Positions 8,550 to 18,578 of a stretch of 64,000 nucleotides of DNA are shown here, in pieces. The notes below the pieces were generated by a model. It had not been told where the DNA came from. It saw only the letters and a program-made list of their open reading frames with translations, and searched no databases. Every line of letters starts with the position of its first letter. Positions within the stretch are counted from its first letter, which is position 1. The DNA comes from an uncultured Deferribacteres bacterium. GTDB taxonomy: Bacteria > Zhuqueibacterota > JdFR-76 > DREG01. The DNA is taken from assembly GCA_913009825.1 (NCBI GenBank), contig CAJVYQ010000014.1, forward strand, positions 32,380 to 96,379, in the 5' to 3' direction. The translations under genes and the position numbers were made by a program.

Positions 8550-11500
8550 TTATTTCAGTACCGCTATTTTTCGCATCATGGTTTTAGATGCCGTTTTGAC
8601 CACGCAGAGATAACCGCCATTGGCAACAATCTCATCTTTTCCGTTTCGGCCATTCCATCCAATTTCGTTGTAACGTTCTCCGGTTTGAACCGTTTTTCGC
8701 CATACATGATTGCCGAAAAGATCATAAATATTGATTTCGAAATCCTGCAAATCCAGGTTTTTCACTACAATAACCGTCGATTCAACGAGAGGATTGAACG
8801 GATTGGGATGATTCGTCAGAAACTCTGCCGGATCATAGTCGGCAATGATGGTGGCGGAAACGGGATTGCTGCTGTTCTCGGCCTGATCAACTGCACGGAC
8901 AAACACATTTTTGGGGCCGTTGTTTTCCGATAATTCAAAGTCGACTTCACTTTGATATGTGCCGGATTGCAGCGAAGAGATATCCACGGTCGAAAACGTA
9001 GTAAACAATGAATCTTCCGAGAGCTGAATCTGTTTCAGGAGTCCGGTATCGCTTACGTTCAGATGAATCTTAACATTCCGGTTGTTTGAATATTTTAGAT
9101 CTCCCTCCGGGGAAGTCGCAACAATTTTAACACCGGCGATGAGCGGTTTAATTTTATCAATTGTGATTTGTGTCGAATCAATTTCAAACTGTCCGGCGGA
9201 ATTTCGCACCGCAATATACAGTTTTTTGATCTCAAAATCAGAATATAGAGTAAAAGTATATTCGGTTTCAAAGATTTCTCCCGGAATTACATTTTCCCAA
9301 TTATCGAAGCTGCCTTTATTTTCCGAAAAGGCTAACTCCTGGAAAACACCGGAAATGGTAGTTATTTTCAAGCCGACTTTTTCCGCGTTGCTGAACAGGG
9401 TATCCGCCGTGTCGGACAGATCGAATAGTTGCGGTCTGATTTCAAGTTTCTCTGTCAGAATAATCTCATCCGTTAGAACGACACTTTTATTCAGAGCGCT
9501 GTCTTCAACAACTCCCCAGCATTGAATATTATTATTGGTGAGAAAATTGCGCTCAACCTGGTAATAGGCTGTGGGTTTTCCGGCTACCATTTTTATTTGA
9601 TCCGTGCCGAACTGAAAAGTCTGTTTGTTGACCGTCAGGTTGGCATCCTGAGCCAGGATTAAACGAAACAATTTACCCGGCAGCGCATCCGTCGCGTCCA
9701 GGGTAACTTCAATGGTTAAATCGTCGGTGAGAACAGAATCAACCACACCGGGTTGTGTTTGGTCGGACAAAATAAATTGGTTTAAAACGGGGGCGCCGGT
9801 GTCCAGAATCATTGCATCGGTATAAATTTGCGAGCTCCAGTTGCCGGCAGAATCCCGCACCGTTGCAAAAACCGTTTTTTTCTGATTATCCCCGGTGGCA
9901 AATTGGTATGGTTGAGTGAGGGCGGCAAGAGCGGTAAATTGTGAATCGGCGCCAACTTCCCAAATCAGGCTATGAGTAATCATTTCATCGGGCGATAAAA
10001 ATGCAACCTTAATTTGGCTTCCATTACTAAATTCATAAAGCGTATCTCCGGATGTTTGAATCTGAAACAGAGAAATTCCGGCTAGTGAAGGTTTGGTTTT
10101 ATCGATTCGAATAGCGGCGTGAATCACACGGCTTGTATCGCTCAAATTAGGCCCGATCAATTTGAGCCATAAACCGGCGCTTCCTTCCGCATCCGTAAAA
10201 TCATAATTGAAGGATAACGTGGAATCATTGATTACCGTCCAATTCTGAATAGTTGCCAAATGACCGGAAAACGCAGCATCCCGGGCAACCATAATCTGCT
10301 TCAACACCCCATCAAAAGTTAACTGAGCCCGAACCGTATCGCTGTTGCTCCAGCCGGGAAAGGCGACATTTTTCGCATCCGAAGAGGGGGTTAGATCCTG
10401 CAATTCGAGGGCAACAGGCTGAACAATTTTTACTACTTCAATTTCGGCCTGCTTCTTTTCACTCCAGTTTCCCGCCCGGTCACGAACCTGTGAGAAGATG
10501 ATATGTTTGCCGTACGTATGCGAGAGGTTCAAATGAAAGCTTCCCGAATAGCTGCTTTTTTCCGGCAAATTAAAAATTTGAGTTTCGCCGGCAGAAAAAT
10601 TTTCGTCTTCGCTGAAACGGATTTCTCCCAGTGCGCCTATCAGAGAGAAAAGTGTATCGTCTCTGGCAGCGACATCGATCACCGCCGAAAATTGGGAGGT
10701 AAAAGCGCTCTCAAATTTTAAGGAATCCAGAACAGGCAGCCTGCGGTCTAAAAAGACATCCCGTTGAAAAGCCGGACTCCAATTACCGGCTTTATCCCGG
10801 ATTACAACATTGAAGAGAATTCGACCATCATCCGGTGTCTTCAGCGTGTACGTAGTATCTGCTGAAAATTGGGTATACAAAAGCGAATCCTGTCCGGTTT
10901 CCCAAAACACCATTTTCCCCAATTCTCCGTCTGATATTTTCATCCTCACCCGAACATTTCTGTTTTGTGTGTAGCTAAAAGTGGTGTCACCCGGCGCCAA
11001 AACATGATAGACGGAGAGATCGTCAATCCCCGGCTCGTTTGTATCTATGATAATATCTGAACTCTGTACATTACTCATGTCGCTCATTTGCGGGCCGAAT
11101 CCCCGCACAAACAAATGTTTCAAACCGTCATTCCGACTGAATTTATATTGAAAGCCAATGGTTGTATCACTCTCCGAAGATGAGAAAACATTCCAGGGCC
11201 GGTTAAATTCTGCAGTAGAGGAAAAAGTTTCCTGTTCAGATATCTCAACTTTCAGCAAAACACCCTGGTAAGTAAGTGTCACATTCACAACAGAACTATC
11301 CGAATAACCGGCCTCTGCAGCGAGATACTCATCTGTATTCGGAGACAAGTCCGATAAAGTCAGATTTGTTAACACCACCGTGCCCATCAGCTTGACGCTA
11401 TCTGCAGCGACAGAACTCAGGTTGCCCGCTTTATCCCGGATACGCATGGTAGCCACATGGAGTGCCAAAACCTTGGACAAATGCACCGGCAGATCAACAT

Positions 11501-13112
11501 CGAAGCGATTTGTATCGGGCAAAACCATCGCAGTTTGCAGCGTATCATCTACATAAAGAAACAGGGAATCCAGCATAAAATCGTCCTGCAAAGAAGCGGA
11601 AATAGAAATATCCTGCTGGGTTGTTACCGAAAATGGGAAGCTTAGATTCTGAATCTGCGGCGAATTTGGATCGTAAGTTATCGCCCTGGAAACCGGCAGA
11701 CTGTAATTTTCCGCTTTATCGCTCACTTTGGCATATACAGTTTTTGAATCCGGTGGAAGGCTCAATTCATACTGACCGGATACGGTTCCGGCCTGTGCAG
11801 GCAAAGATTTCACATTCCGGGAAAACGCACTATCCTCCGCTAAAAATACAGAATCTACTCCGGAAGCGTAATTATCTTTAGCAAGATCTTCGATGCCAAA
11901 AATATTAAAATCCACCAATCGCTTCCGGGTCCAGCCGGATTCCGCAGGGTGAGGTACTTCGCCATTTTTATGAAATACCGACACACTGTCCGCCCGGGGA
12001 AGATAGGTGTCGATATAGACAAAAGGCAAATTTTCTGTTTTGGGCATCCACCCGTTCTCAGGATTTTTTGCCGTATCGGCCGACAAAGTATAAAATTCAT
12101 AGTATCCGTCTTTATCGGCCACAAAATTAATTGCGCCGGTCACAGAAAGCAATGGCGAATTAAAAGAGCGTTTTTCGAAAAGGGAATCCTGAATCAGATA
12201 AGGCCCCGTTTCATTGGTTTTGTAATTGAAAAACAGAGAAGCATTGCTAATTCCGCTCCCCAGATATCCATTATGACCCGCTGTCGAGTCTTCTGCTCTG
12301 AAAACCACCGGGAAAAAAGCGCCTCTCAAGATTTTATTTAATTGTGAAACGATGGTAGAAGAGGGAGCATGGGAATCGACAAACAACTGTTTTAATGCCG
12401 TGGAATCAGCAGAAGGAGGTTGAAAATTTCCGTCATAACCGGAAAATGGTGCATCGGGTCGGTGATCGGGAGCCCAGGCGGTATCTCTGGCTGCGATGTA
12501 AAATTCATAAGCGCCGTCCCCAAGAGAATACGGCACCACAAAAAGAATGCTATCCTGCAGCGGTGACTTTTCTACAGCAGAGAAAGTAGAATCCAAATTG
12601 ATTTTACCCACAAATCGCCACGGCTTATTTTCTCCATGCGTGGGACGATAATACAAGTTCACCCGTTTAACGCTTTTAGATGTGACGTCGAACGCAGAGA
12701 ATGGAATGGCAAAATTATTCCGGTTGATAAAATTGCCCTGCAGCGTAACAGAAGCCACAGGTTGTTGATCGTCCTGAACCGACGAAACAATATTGGACAA
12801 ATCACTGCCGGATAAAACGCGGTAATCATAAGAAACACCGGATTGAAGCCCGTCGACGTCCACAAAAATTTGATTCGGATTACCGGAGCTGGCAATAGTA
12901 TCCCAAACCATGGCGGAGGTCTTTTTAAAGAGAAACGTCTTTACTCCCGTAACATTTTCCGAGAAGACCCGGTTACTCCTTCCCATGGTAACAGCCGGTT
13001 CCGGAATCAATAAAATAGCATCAGCGGCCGATTTTTGTGTGGTTTGTCCGAATAGAAAATTAGTTTCGAGAAAAAGGATCGAGAAGAGTAGAGAGTATTT
13101 CCGGAACCGCAT
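8550..13112 (-). CDS. Giant Ig-like repeat surface protein with FlgD-like sorting-type C-terminus (module copy 1)
   Basis: This 1520-residue protein has a signal peptide (1-22, ending FLFGQ). It carries many beta-sandwich repeats marked by recurring phrases of the type VRDRAGNWS, which occur every 90-130 residues from about 200 to 1420 (for example VRDSAGNWSSQ and VIRDKAGNWSP). The last ~88 residues form a FlgD-Ig-like/sorting-type domain with HPNPFNPL, INIYDLFGNHVW and GWNGRNGKDEIVANGGY. It is inferred to be exported to the cell surface by a PorV-dependent route. No enzymatic motif was seen. It is 35 bp upstream of the barrel gene. The paralogue is at 50609-55327. Confidence 0.8.
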   Translation of the reverse strand: MRFRKYSLLFSILFLETNFLFGQTTQKSAADAILLIPEPAVTMGRSNRVFSENVTGVKTFLFKKTSAMVWDTIASSGNPNQIFVDVDGLQSGVSYDYRVLSGSDLSNIVSSVQDDQQPVASVTLQGNFINRNNFAIPFSAFDVTSKSVKRVNLYYRPTHGENKPWRFVGKINLDSTFSAVEKSPLQDSILFVVPYSLGDGAYEFYIAARDTAWAPDHRPDAPFSGYDGNFQPPSADSTALKQLFVDSHAPSSTIVSQLNKILRGAFFPVVFRAEDSTAGHNGYLGSGISNASLFFNYKTNETGPYLIQDSLFEKRSFNSPLLSVTGAINFVADKDGYYEFYTLSADTAKNPENGWMPKTENLPFVYIDTYLPRADSVSVFHKNGEVPHPAESGWTRKRLVDFNIFGIEDLAKDNYASGVDSVFLAEDSAFSRNVKSLPAQAGTVSGQYELSLPPDSKTVYAKVSDKAENYSLPVSRAITYDPNSPQIQNLSFPFSVTTQQDISISASLQDDFMLDSLFLYVDDTLQTAMVLPDTNRFDVDLPVHLSKVLALHVATMRIRDKAGNLSSVAADSVKLMGTVVLTNLTLSDLSPNTDEYLAAEAGYSDSSVVNVTLTYQGVLLKVEISEQETFSSTAEFNRPWNVFSSSESDTTIGFQYKFSRNDGLKHLFVRGFGPQMSDMSNVQSSDIIIDTNEPGIDDLSVYHVLAPGDTTFSYTQNRNVRVRMKISDGELGKMVFWETGQDSLLYTQFSADTTYTLKTPDDGRILFNVVIRDKAGNWSPAFQRDVFLDRRLPVLDSLKFESAFTSQFSAVIDVAARDDTLFSLIGALGEIRFSEDENFSAGETQIFNLPEKSSYSGSFHLNLSHTYGKHIIFSQVRDRAGNWSEKKQAEIEVVKIVQPVALELQDLTPSSDAKNVAFPGWSNSDTVRAQLTFDGVLKQIMVARDAAFSGHLATIQNWTVINDSTLSFNYDFTDAEGSAGLWLKLIGPNLSDTSRVIHAAIRIDKTKPSLAGISLFQIQTSGDTLYEFSNGSQIKVAFLSPDEMITHSLIWEVGADSQFTALAALTQPYQFATGDNQKKTVFATVRDSAGNWSSQIYTDAMILDTGAPVLNQFILSDQTQPGVVDSVLTDDLTIEVTLDATDALPGKLFRLILAQDANLTVNKQTFQFGTDQIKMVAGKPTAYYQVERNFLTNNNIQCWGVVEDSALNKSVVLTDEIILTEKLEIRPQLFDLSDTADTLFSNAEKVGLKITTISGVFQELAFSENKGSFDNWENVIPGEIFETEYTFTLYSDFEIKKLYIAVRNSAGQFEIDSTQITIDKIKPLIAGVKIVATSPEGDLKYSNNRNVKIHLNVSDTGLLKQIQLSEDSLFTTFSTVDISSLQSGTYQSEVDFELSENNGPKNVFVRAVDQAENSSNPVSATIIADYDPAEFLTNHPNPFNPLVESTVIVVKNLDLQDFEINIYDLFGNHVWRKTVQTGERYNEIGWNGRNGKDEIVANGGYLCVVKTASKTMMRKIAVLK

Positions 13113-13435
13113 AAAAAAACCTTTATTTTAGAATAGGAAATTTTTAGATCGACGGATGGATGTTTTGATAAGTTCCGAGCAGACTTTACCGTTTTGTAGT
13201 TTTCCCCGTCTTACAGAAAACAGAACGGACAGCTTTGATGTACCTGATTCGAGCTATCTGAGACCTATCGCATCCATGCGACCCTCTCTTGAAACCAGGA
13301 ATAAATGCTGTTATTAAAGGTAGCTCACGCTAAGTTGTTAAATAAGAATGCCTTCGCCTAAATCCATCCGTATAATAAATCATTTTTTTATAAAAATCAA
13401 TGATTTTTTTATAAGTTAACATCACTTAACATTTC
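13113..13435. other. Intergenic region between the two giant surface-protein genes of module copy 1
   Basis: This 323-bp gap has no open frame I can support. It contains a tight 6-2-6 palindrome (TCGCAT-CC-ATGCGA, 13268-13281) and a weak AT-rich stem (AAATCATT at 13377-13384 with AATGATTT at 13399-13406) just downstream of the stop of the FN3 protein gene. That stem could mark the end of its transcript. The equivalent gap in module copy 2 is only 12 bp, so either copy 1 gained sequence here or copy 2 lost it. No riboswitch consensus was recognised. Confidence 0.5.
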
Positions 13436-16400
13436 TTACTTTAGCAGAAGGCATTTTCCAACCTGTCTAAATTCCGAAGCTGTGAGAATATACAAATACA
13501 TTCCGGAAGCCACCTGTTCTCCGGATTGGCTTCGGCCGTTCCATTTTACCCTGAAATGTCCCGGTTGATGTTCCCGGTTGATGAGTGTTTGAATCTTTTC
13601 ACCTTTTAAATTATATATGGAAATTCCAACCAATCCCTGGTCAGGAACATCGTATTCAATAGTTGTTTCCGGATTGAAGGGGTTTGGATAATTTGCATAA
13701 AGTTTATAGACAACAGGCAATTCATTGTCTTCCGCCACACCGGTGACCGTACTACTGCCGCCGCTTTGATCTTCCGAAACCAGCGCAAAGAAATCTGACC
13801 AACCCGATTCAAAAACATCAGATTTAATGGCCGTGACACGAAAATACCAGGTGGAATCCGGATTATAATATTTGTTCAATGTTTTAATAATTGTATCCGG
13901 ATCCGTTGCAACGGCAACAACTTCTTCCCGGTTCCCCGGATTATCTCTCAGTTGTTCATCTAAGAAATACGATTTTTGATTAGCAAAAACAAAAAGATAT
14001 TTATCCGCACTGGGAACTTTAGTCCATTTTATGGCCAAATTATTGGTCACCGTGTCTCGTTTAATTGCCGTGATTATTGGCGGATTGAAAAAGCTGAATT
14101 CAACCGGTTTTGTATCCAAATTGACGTTACCGGCATAATCTTTCGGCAGAATTTTAAAAAGCAGCGGATGTTCAAAATATTCATCTTTAATTTCAAAATT
14201 TACTTCCGTAAATGTTATGTCATTCGGAGAAATATTTCCGATTTCCAAAACGACGGAATCAGGATGGTCTTTTTGCGTAACCAGAATAGAATACTTGCGC
14301 AGTCCGCTAATATTGTCCACTACCGGGGACCAGTTGAAATGAATATCCACCAGCGAGACGCCGGCGGTTGTGTCTGTTGAAGATTTCACAAAAAACGACA
14401 ATCCCGGATCCGGCGGCGGTGTATTATCCAGCACCATTTCTGTGATACCGTCCAGTTCAGCAGATGCAGATGAAGGATAGGAAGGATCGTGTCCCCATTG
14501 ATCAAAACCCATAATTTTTAGAAAAAGGGATTTGCCTTCGTACAAATTAAATGTCCTCTGATTGGTTAAATCGGACACATAAGAAAAATAGAAGAGGCTG
14601 TCATCAGCCAGGTCTTTTCTGTTTATTTCGACTATCTGAGAAAATTTTTTATAATTTGGTAAATTTTCAAAACCGGAATTGTTTGCCACAAATAGCTTGA
14701 TCCGTTCCGCACCCCGGAAATCTCCTTTTACCGCGGGAGTTTCCCGGTCATTCTTTTTATACAGCCAGAACCATTCCAGCCGCAGGGAATCTGTGGGATC
14801 GGGATAGGAAAAATATTTTTTGCCGGTGGCCGGATTTTTTGCAAAAAGATGATTCAACTTCGGAATGAACACACGGTCAATATAATTGATAACAACGCTG
14901 GTGTCATTCAAGCTGTACGCTTCGTTATTGCCGGCAGGCAGTAGACGCGGTGGATCATTCACTTTTATTTCAAACGGAATGACCTGGTAAACATACTTCG
15001 CATTATCCTCCAACTGCTCTCTGTCCATCCAGCCGGACTGAATAAATTCCGGGGAGCTCGGTAAAAATTCCCTTTCTGTCTTTGTTTGCGGTTCATTCAC
15101 CTTCCAGCGAATTACTCTTACTTTGCCTACCATCTCTTTCCCATTAACCGTCCAGAAAGGATCATGCCAATAACGCTCCCAGGAAACAAAAATACCTGTC
15201 GTATCCAGCGGCTGCGCCTGTGTCAACAGTGAATCCACGGCCGGTATTATGCTTAATCCGGTATCGCTGAACCGCGGCAGGGACCAGGCGCTTTTATCCA
15301 GATTCGCGGACAGTAAATTAACTGCCTGAACAACCGCGTAGTATTTCGGTCCTGCTTCCACGCTGAATTTAAAGTGCGTTTTACCTACTACATAATCAAC
15401 CCGATAGGGCGGAGCATCGGAAAAATCCTGCGGTAAACGGTCCTTAAACAACTTTACATCAAAACGGACGGAATCCAAAGGAACAGCGCTACGAACAGGA
15501 TCCAAAGCAGCGCTGGTATCCGGAAATTGCCAGAACACTGACAGCGTATCCATGGAAAATGAGAATTTTTGAATAGTGGGAGCAATGTTGCAATAAGTTG
15601 ACCCCATACCTGCATTTTGTTCCGCACTGTTGCCCAACGTATCCTGAGGCAAAATTTTGTACTCATAATCTTGAAATGCTTTTAATACGGTACCATCTGC
15701 CTGACGATAGGGATCAAAAAAATGAGTTGCCCGGGTTGTATCGATTGGCTTATAATTCACAGCACTTTTTTCTTTGCGGAAGACCAGATAAACGACGGGA
15801 AGTAAATCCTGTGATGCCGACCAATTTAATGAGATGTTTCCGGTGAATGACGAATCATTCTGCACCGTTAAATTCAGAACCGGTGAAGGCGGCGTTGCAT
15901 CTTTGAACAGATTCAACCGGTTGGAATGCGGACTCCAGACTCCGTTGGCAAACAGAGCCTTCGCCGTTATTTGATTGTCGCCTTCACTCAAAGTCACATC
16001 AAACCTTTTGGCAGAAGGATCAACCCGCTGTGAATCGCCATTCACATACACATACATCTCGGCCACATCGGTGATGTCAAAAGTTGGCCAGGAAATTTTT
16101 GCTTTTGTTTTATTTGTGTAGAACTTATTATTCAAATTTAAAAACGTTTCTTCGAATGAAAGTGCCGGAGGTAACGGCGGCCACTGGGAAACTTCCCATG
16201 CGGACTTTCCCACATCTCTCTCATTTCCCACATTGTCTACAGATGTGATGCGATACATGGTTTTTGCCCGCACGCCAATATTGGCAAAAGGATCATTAAA
16301 TTTATAGATCGAACCGTTGGTAGCATCAACAGAGCCGATAACACGGAAAGTGTCTGTATCGCCGATTTTTCGATAGATATTATATTTTTGTACGCCGCTC

Positions 16401-18001
16401 ACCGGATCTGTAGATTTTTCCCACTCGATTCTGAAATAGCCGCCGCCGGCAAAAGTTTGGTCAAATTCGACAAAAATATTCAGATTAGAAATATCTTCCG
16501 GAGCAAAAACATCCTGATAATTACCGATCAAAAGACTATCGGGATTAATGCGTGACCATTCGCTATTGTTCCCGGCAATGTCCCTAAATTGAGCGCGATA
16601 TTTATAAAAATGGCCATGAACAAACCAATCATCATTTTTACCGCCGCTGGTAAAATCGAAGAGATAAGACGGATCTTTACCGGCAAAATCTTCAATGGAT
16701 ATCCATTGGGAAAACCATTTTTCGAAAAACTGCATGCCCGGCTGCCATTCGTCATTAAAAAACTTAGAACTATCCCTCACCGCCTGAAAACGGACGGAAT
16801 CTGCTTTGGCCAGTCCGGTGAATCCAGGTTGCGTATCCGGATTGAAGATAAACACTTCGTTCCGGTTTCCTTTTTTATACCAGGTTTTGTCATGGTAACC
16901 CATGTTGGGCAGATCATCGACGGCGTGATCCAACTCATAATCAAAACCTGAATTCACTTTCCAATCAAATACGGGCGAAGCCGGCGAAGTGGCATCTGAA
17001 ATAAACGGGCCTATTTCCTGGCCGTCACCCACATTTAATCCGGCATCCAATGCGGCAATTTTATAATAATATCTAATCCCTTCCTGCAAATCGCCTGCCG
17101 TGTCATAATAGTGGAATTTCCCATCAAGCGGATTTCCATTAATAAATACTGTATCGATAGCAACAAACGGATCCAGTCCTTTTCTTCTGAAAATGATAAA
17201 TCCCTGTACATAGCTTGTCGGATCGGAAACATTATGCCAAAACAGATCCATAGCGCCGGCCGGTGCTTCGTGGCCGCGGGAAGAATTCAGAAAATCCGGC
17301 ATATCCGTATCCTGTGTGCTGTAGACGGTATCTGAATATGCAATTACGCTGTCTGCGGTAAATCCCTTCAGATAAAAACCATATTTTACATTATTTTTTA
17401 AATTCGCAAAAGTTGTTTTAATAATTCCGCTTGCATTGGTTTTAGCTAAGCCGGATTGATTCCCCGGAGTGGATTCTCCTGGATTTCGGGTATCAAAGAT
17501 ATAAATCCATTGGTCATAGAGATCGTCACTTTGCATCCAGGAAATTGTATTAGAAGTACCACCGGAATATTCAGGTTCCATAAAAATAAAAGGTTTCACA
17601 CGAAGATCATAAATCAGAGTATCCGCTTCCATCGTTCCATCCGGATGAATGCCACCGGCAACAACCGGAAGCAGATAGTGACTGCCATTAATTTCTTTTG
17701 GCATAATGTTCAATTTATATGAAATGAGACCCTTATCACTAATAATGGTTTCTTTCCTCAATGATATGAATTGAGGTTGATTCAGAATTTTAATGAATAA
17801 CGAACCCAGATTATCGCCGGTAATGGTAGCCTTTATCCATAATGTTGCAGAATCACCCACATTCATCACCATGGGTGCTTTAGGATAACATTCAAATTTC
17901 ACCTTCACCTCTGCATGTAATACGGAAACAGCAAAAAATCCTGTAAATAGAAATGCAAATTTTACAAGAAACGCTTTATTCATTTTTGAGATAAAAAACA
18001 T
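13436..18001 (-). CDS. Giant fibronectin-III-type surface protein with sorting-type C-terminus (module copy 1)
   Basis: The reading frame extends further upstream, but the start chosen is ATG at 18001. It has the strong ribosome site GGAGGA 6 nt upstream and begins a normal signal peptide (FLFTGFFAVSVLHAE), giving 1521 residues. The body contains repeated FN3-like domains (motifs such as IRYYYKIAALDAGLNVG, KYNIYRKIGDTDTFRVIG and YEYKILPQDTLGNSAEQ). The last ~90 residues hold YANYPNPFNPETTIEY, ISIYNLKGEKIQTLIN and SGMYLYILTASEF, a typical sorting/FlgD-like domain. It is inferred to be a secreted adhesive or structural protein of the cell surface. It is the first gene of module copy 1, with a 995-bp upstream region facing a divergent gene. 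The paralogue is at 55340-59647. Confidence 0.8.
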   Translation of the reverse strand: MFFISKMNKAFLVKFAFLFTGFFAVSVLHAEVKVKFECYPKAPMVMNVGDSATLWIKATITGDNLGSLFIKILNQPQFISLRKETIISDKGLISYKLNIMPKEINGSHYLLPVVAGGIHPDGTMEADTLIYDLRVKPFIFMEPEYSGGTSNTISWMQSDDLYDQWIYIFDTRNPGESTPGNQSGLAKTNASGIIKTTFANLKNNVKYGFYLKGFTADSVIAYSDTVYSTQDTDMPDFLNSSRGHEAPAGAMDLFWHNVSDPTSYVQGFIIFRRKGLDPFVAIDTVFINGNPLDGKFHYYDTAGDLQEGIRYYYKIAALDAGLNVGDGQEIGPFISDATSPASPVFDWKVNSGFDYELDHAVDDLPNMGYHDKTWYKKGNRNEVFIFNPDTQPGFTGLAKADSVRFQAVRDSSKFFNDEWQPGMQFFEKWFSQWISIEDFAGKDPSYLFDFTSGGKNDDWFVHGHFYKYRAQFRDIAGNNSEWSRINPDSLLIGNYQDVFAPEDISNLNIFVEFDQTFAGGGYFRIEWEKSTDPVSGVQKYNIYRKIGDTDTFRVIGSVDATNGSIYKFNDPFANIGVRAKTMYRITSVDNVGNERDVGKSAWEVSQWPPLPPALSFEETFLNLNNKFYTNKTKAKISWPTFDITDVAEMYVYVNGDSQRVDPSAKRFDVTLSEGDNQITAKALFANGVWSPHSNRLNLFKDATPPSPVLNLTVQNDSSFTGNISLNWSASQDLLPVVYLVFRKEKSAVNYKPIDTTRATHFFDPYRQADGTVLKAFQDYEYKILPQDTLGNSAEQNAGMGSTYCNIAPTIQKFSFSMDTLSVFWQFPDTSAALDPVRSAVPLDSVRFDVKLFKDRLPQDFSDAPPYRVDYVVGKTHFKFSVEAGPKYYAVVQAVNLLSANLDKSAWSLPRFSDTGLSIIPAVDSLLTQAQPLDTTGIFVSWERYWHDPFWTVNGKEMVGKVRVIRWKVNEPQTKTEREFLPSSPEFIQSGWMDREQLEDNAKYVYQVIPFEIKVNDPPRLLPAGNNEAYSLNDTSVVINYIDRVFIPKLNHLFAKNPATGKKYFSYPDPTDSLRLEWFWLYKKNDRETPAVKGDFRGAERIKLFVANNSGFENLPNYKKFSQIVEINRKDLADDSLFYFSYVSDLTNQRTFNLYEGKSLFLKIMGFDQWGHDPSYPSSASAELDGITEMVLDNTPPPDPGLSFFVKSSTDTTAGVSLVDIHFNWSPVVDNISGLRKYSILVTQKDHPDSVVLEIGNISPNDITFTEVNFEIKDEYFEHPLLFKILPKDYAGNVNLDTKPVEFSFFNPPIITAIKRDTVTNNLAIKWTKVPSADKYLFVFANQKSYFLDEQLRDNPGNREEVVAVATDPDTIIKTLNKYYNPDSTWYFRVTAIKSDVFESGWSDFFALVSEDQSGGSSTVTGVAEDNELPVVYKLYANYPNPFNPETTIEYDVPDQGLVGISIYNLKGEKIQTLINREHQPGHFRVKWNGRSQSGEQVASGMYLYILTASEFRQVGKCLLLK

Positions 18002-18274
18002 CTTATTCCTCCGTTTAAAGCAGAACCGCGGTTTTATTATTTCACAGATAAATTTGCCATTTTTTTCAAAAACAGTTTCCCTTTCCTGTGTCTGTCTCAC
18101 GCTGAAACAGAAAAAGGTTATTGAAACTTTATGAAGCAAAAAACCCCATAAATTATCTGTTTTTTTTATTGTTACACAAAATATGGCAATTATTATTCCA
18201 GTGAAGAAATTCTTATTGTCCAATGTGGAAATGCAAAAAATATTCTTTTCATCCCGGCAGTTATATATTATATT

Positions 18275-18431
18275 GTAACTATTCAGGTATGCTCCATAAT
18301 ATTAACCGGTTTCAAGCTTCGACTCCGCTCAGCATGGCTTTCAAGTTTATCCTGAGCCCTTCGACAAGCCCAGGATAAACTTAGTCGAAGGTTTATCTCA
18401 CATCAGGAAACCGGTACACCGGAATAGTTAC
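18275..18431. repeat. Nested inverted-repeat structure
   Basis: Three nested perfect inverted repeats share one centre. The outer pair is GTAACTATTC (18275-18284) with GAATAGTTAC (18422-18431). The middle pair is ACCGGTTTC (18305-18313) with GAAACCGGT (18407-18415). The inner pair is AAGTTTATCCTG (18343-18354) with CAGGATAAACTT (18371-18382). The inner part also contains CCTTCGAC-type words common in dispersed intergenic repeats. This arrangement suggests a small non-autonomous mobile element or a long cruciform or hairpin. It lies between the promoter side of the FN3 surface-protein gene and the decayed kinase gene. Confidence 0.6.
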
Positions 18432-18578
18432 ATTATATTTATGTATTGAGCGGAAAAGATTTTAGGCGTTTTTTACTTTTGGCACCAAATATTTAATTGA
18501 ATTCCTTAACCAAAATCGACTCTTCATTTACTGTTAGTCCGAAACAAACAGAGTAAGCTCAGAGCCTATATTCTGAAT

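Noticed and set aside
8550..8850. Flagellar hook-cap protein FlgD
   Set aside because: The C-terminal Ig-like fold resembles FlgD, but it comes with an NPFNP sorting motif and a giant exported body. No flagellar genes are present.
8514..8933. Plus-strand 139-residue open frame opposite the end of the Ig-like giant gene
   Set aside because: It lies wholly antisense to a well-supported gene with a sorting-type C-terminus, has no family motif and no ribosome site.
13150..13350. Riboswitch (c-di-GMP type) upstream of the Ig-like giant gene
   Set aside because: I looked for the conserved core words of GEMM-type riboswitches on the minus strand and did not find them.
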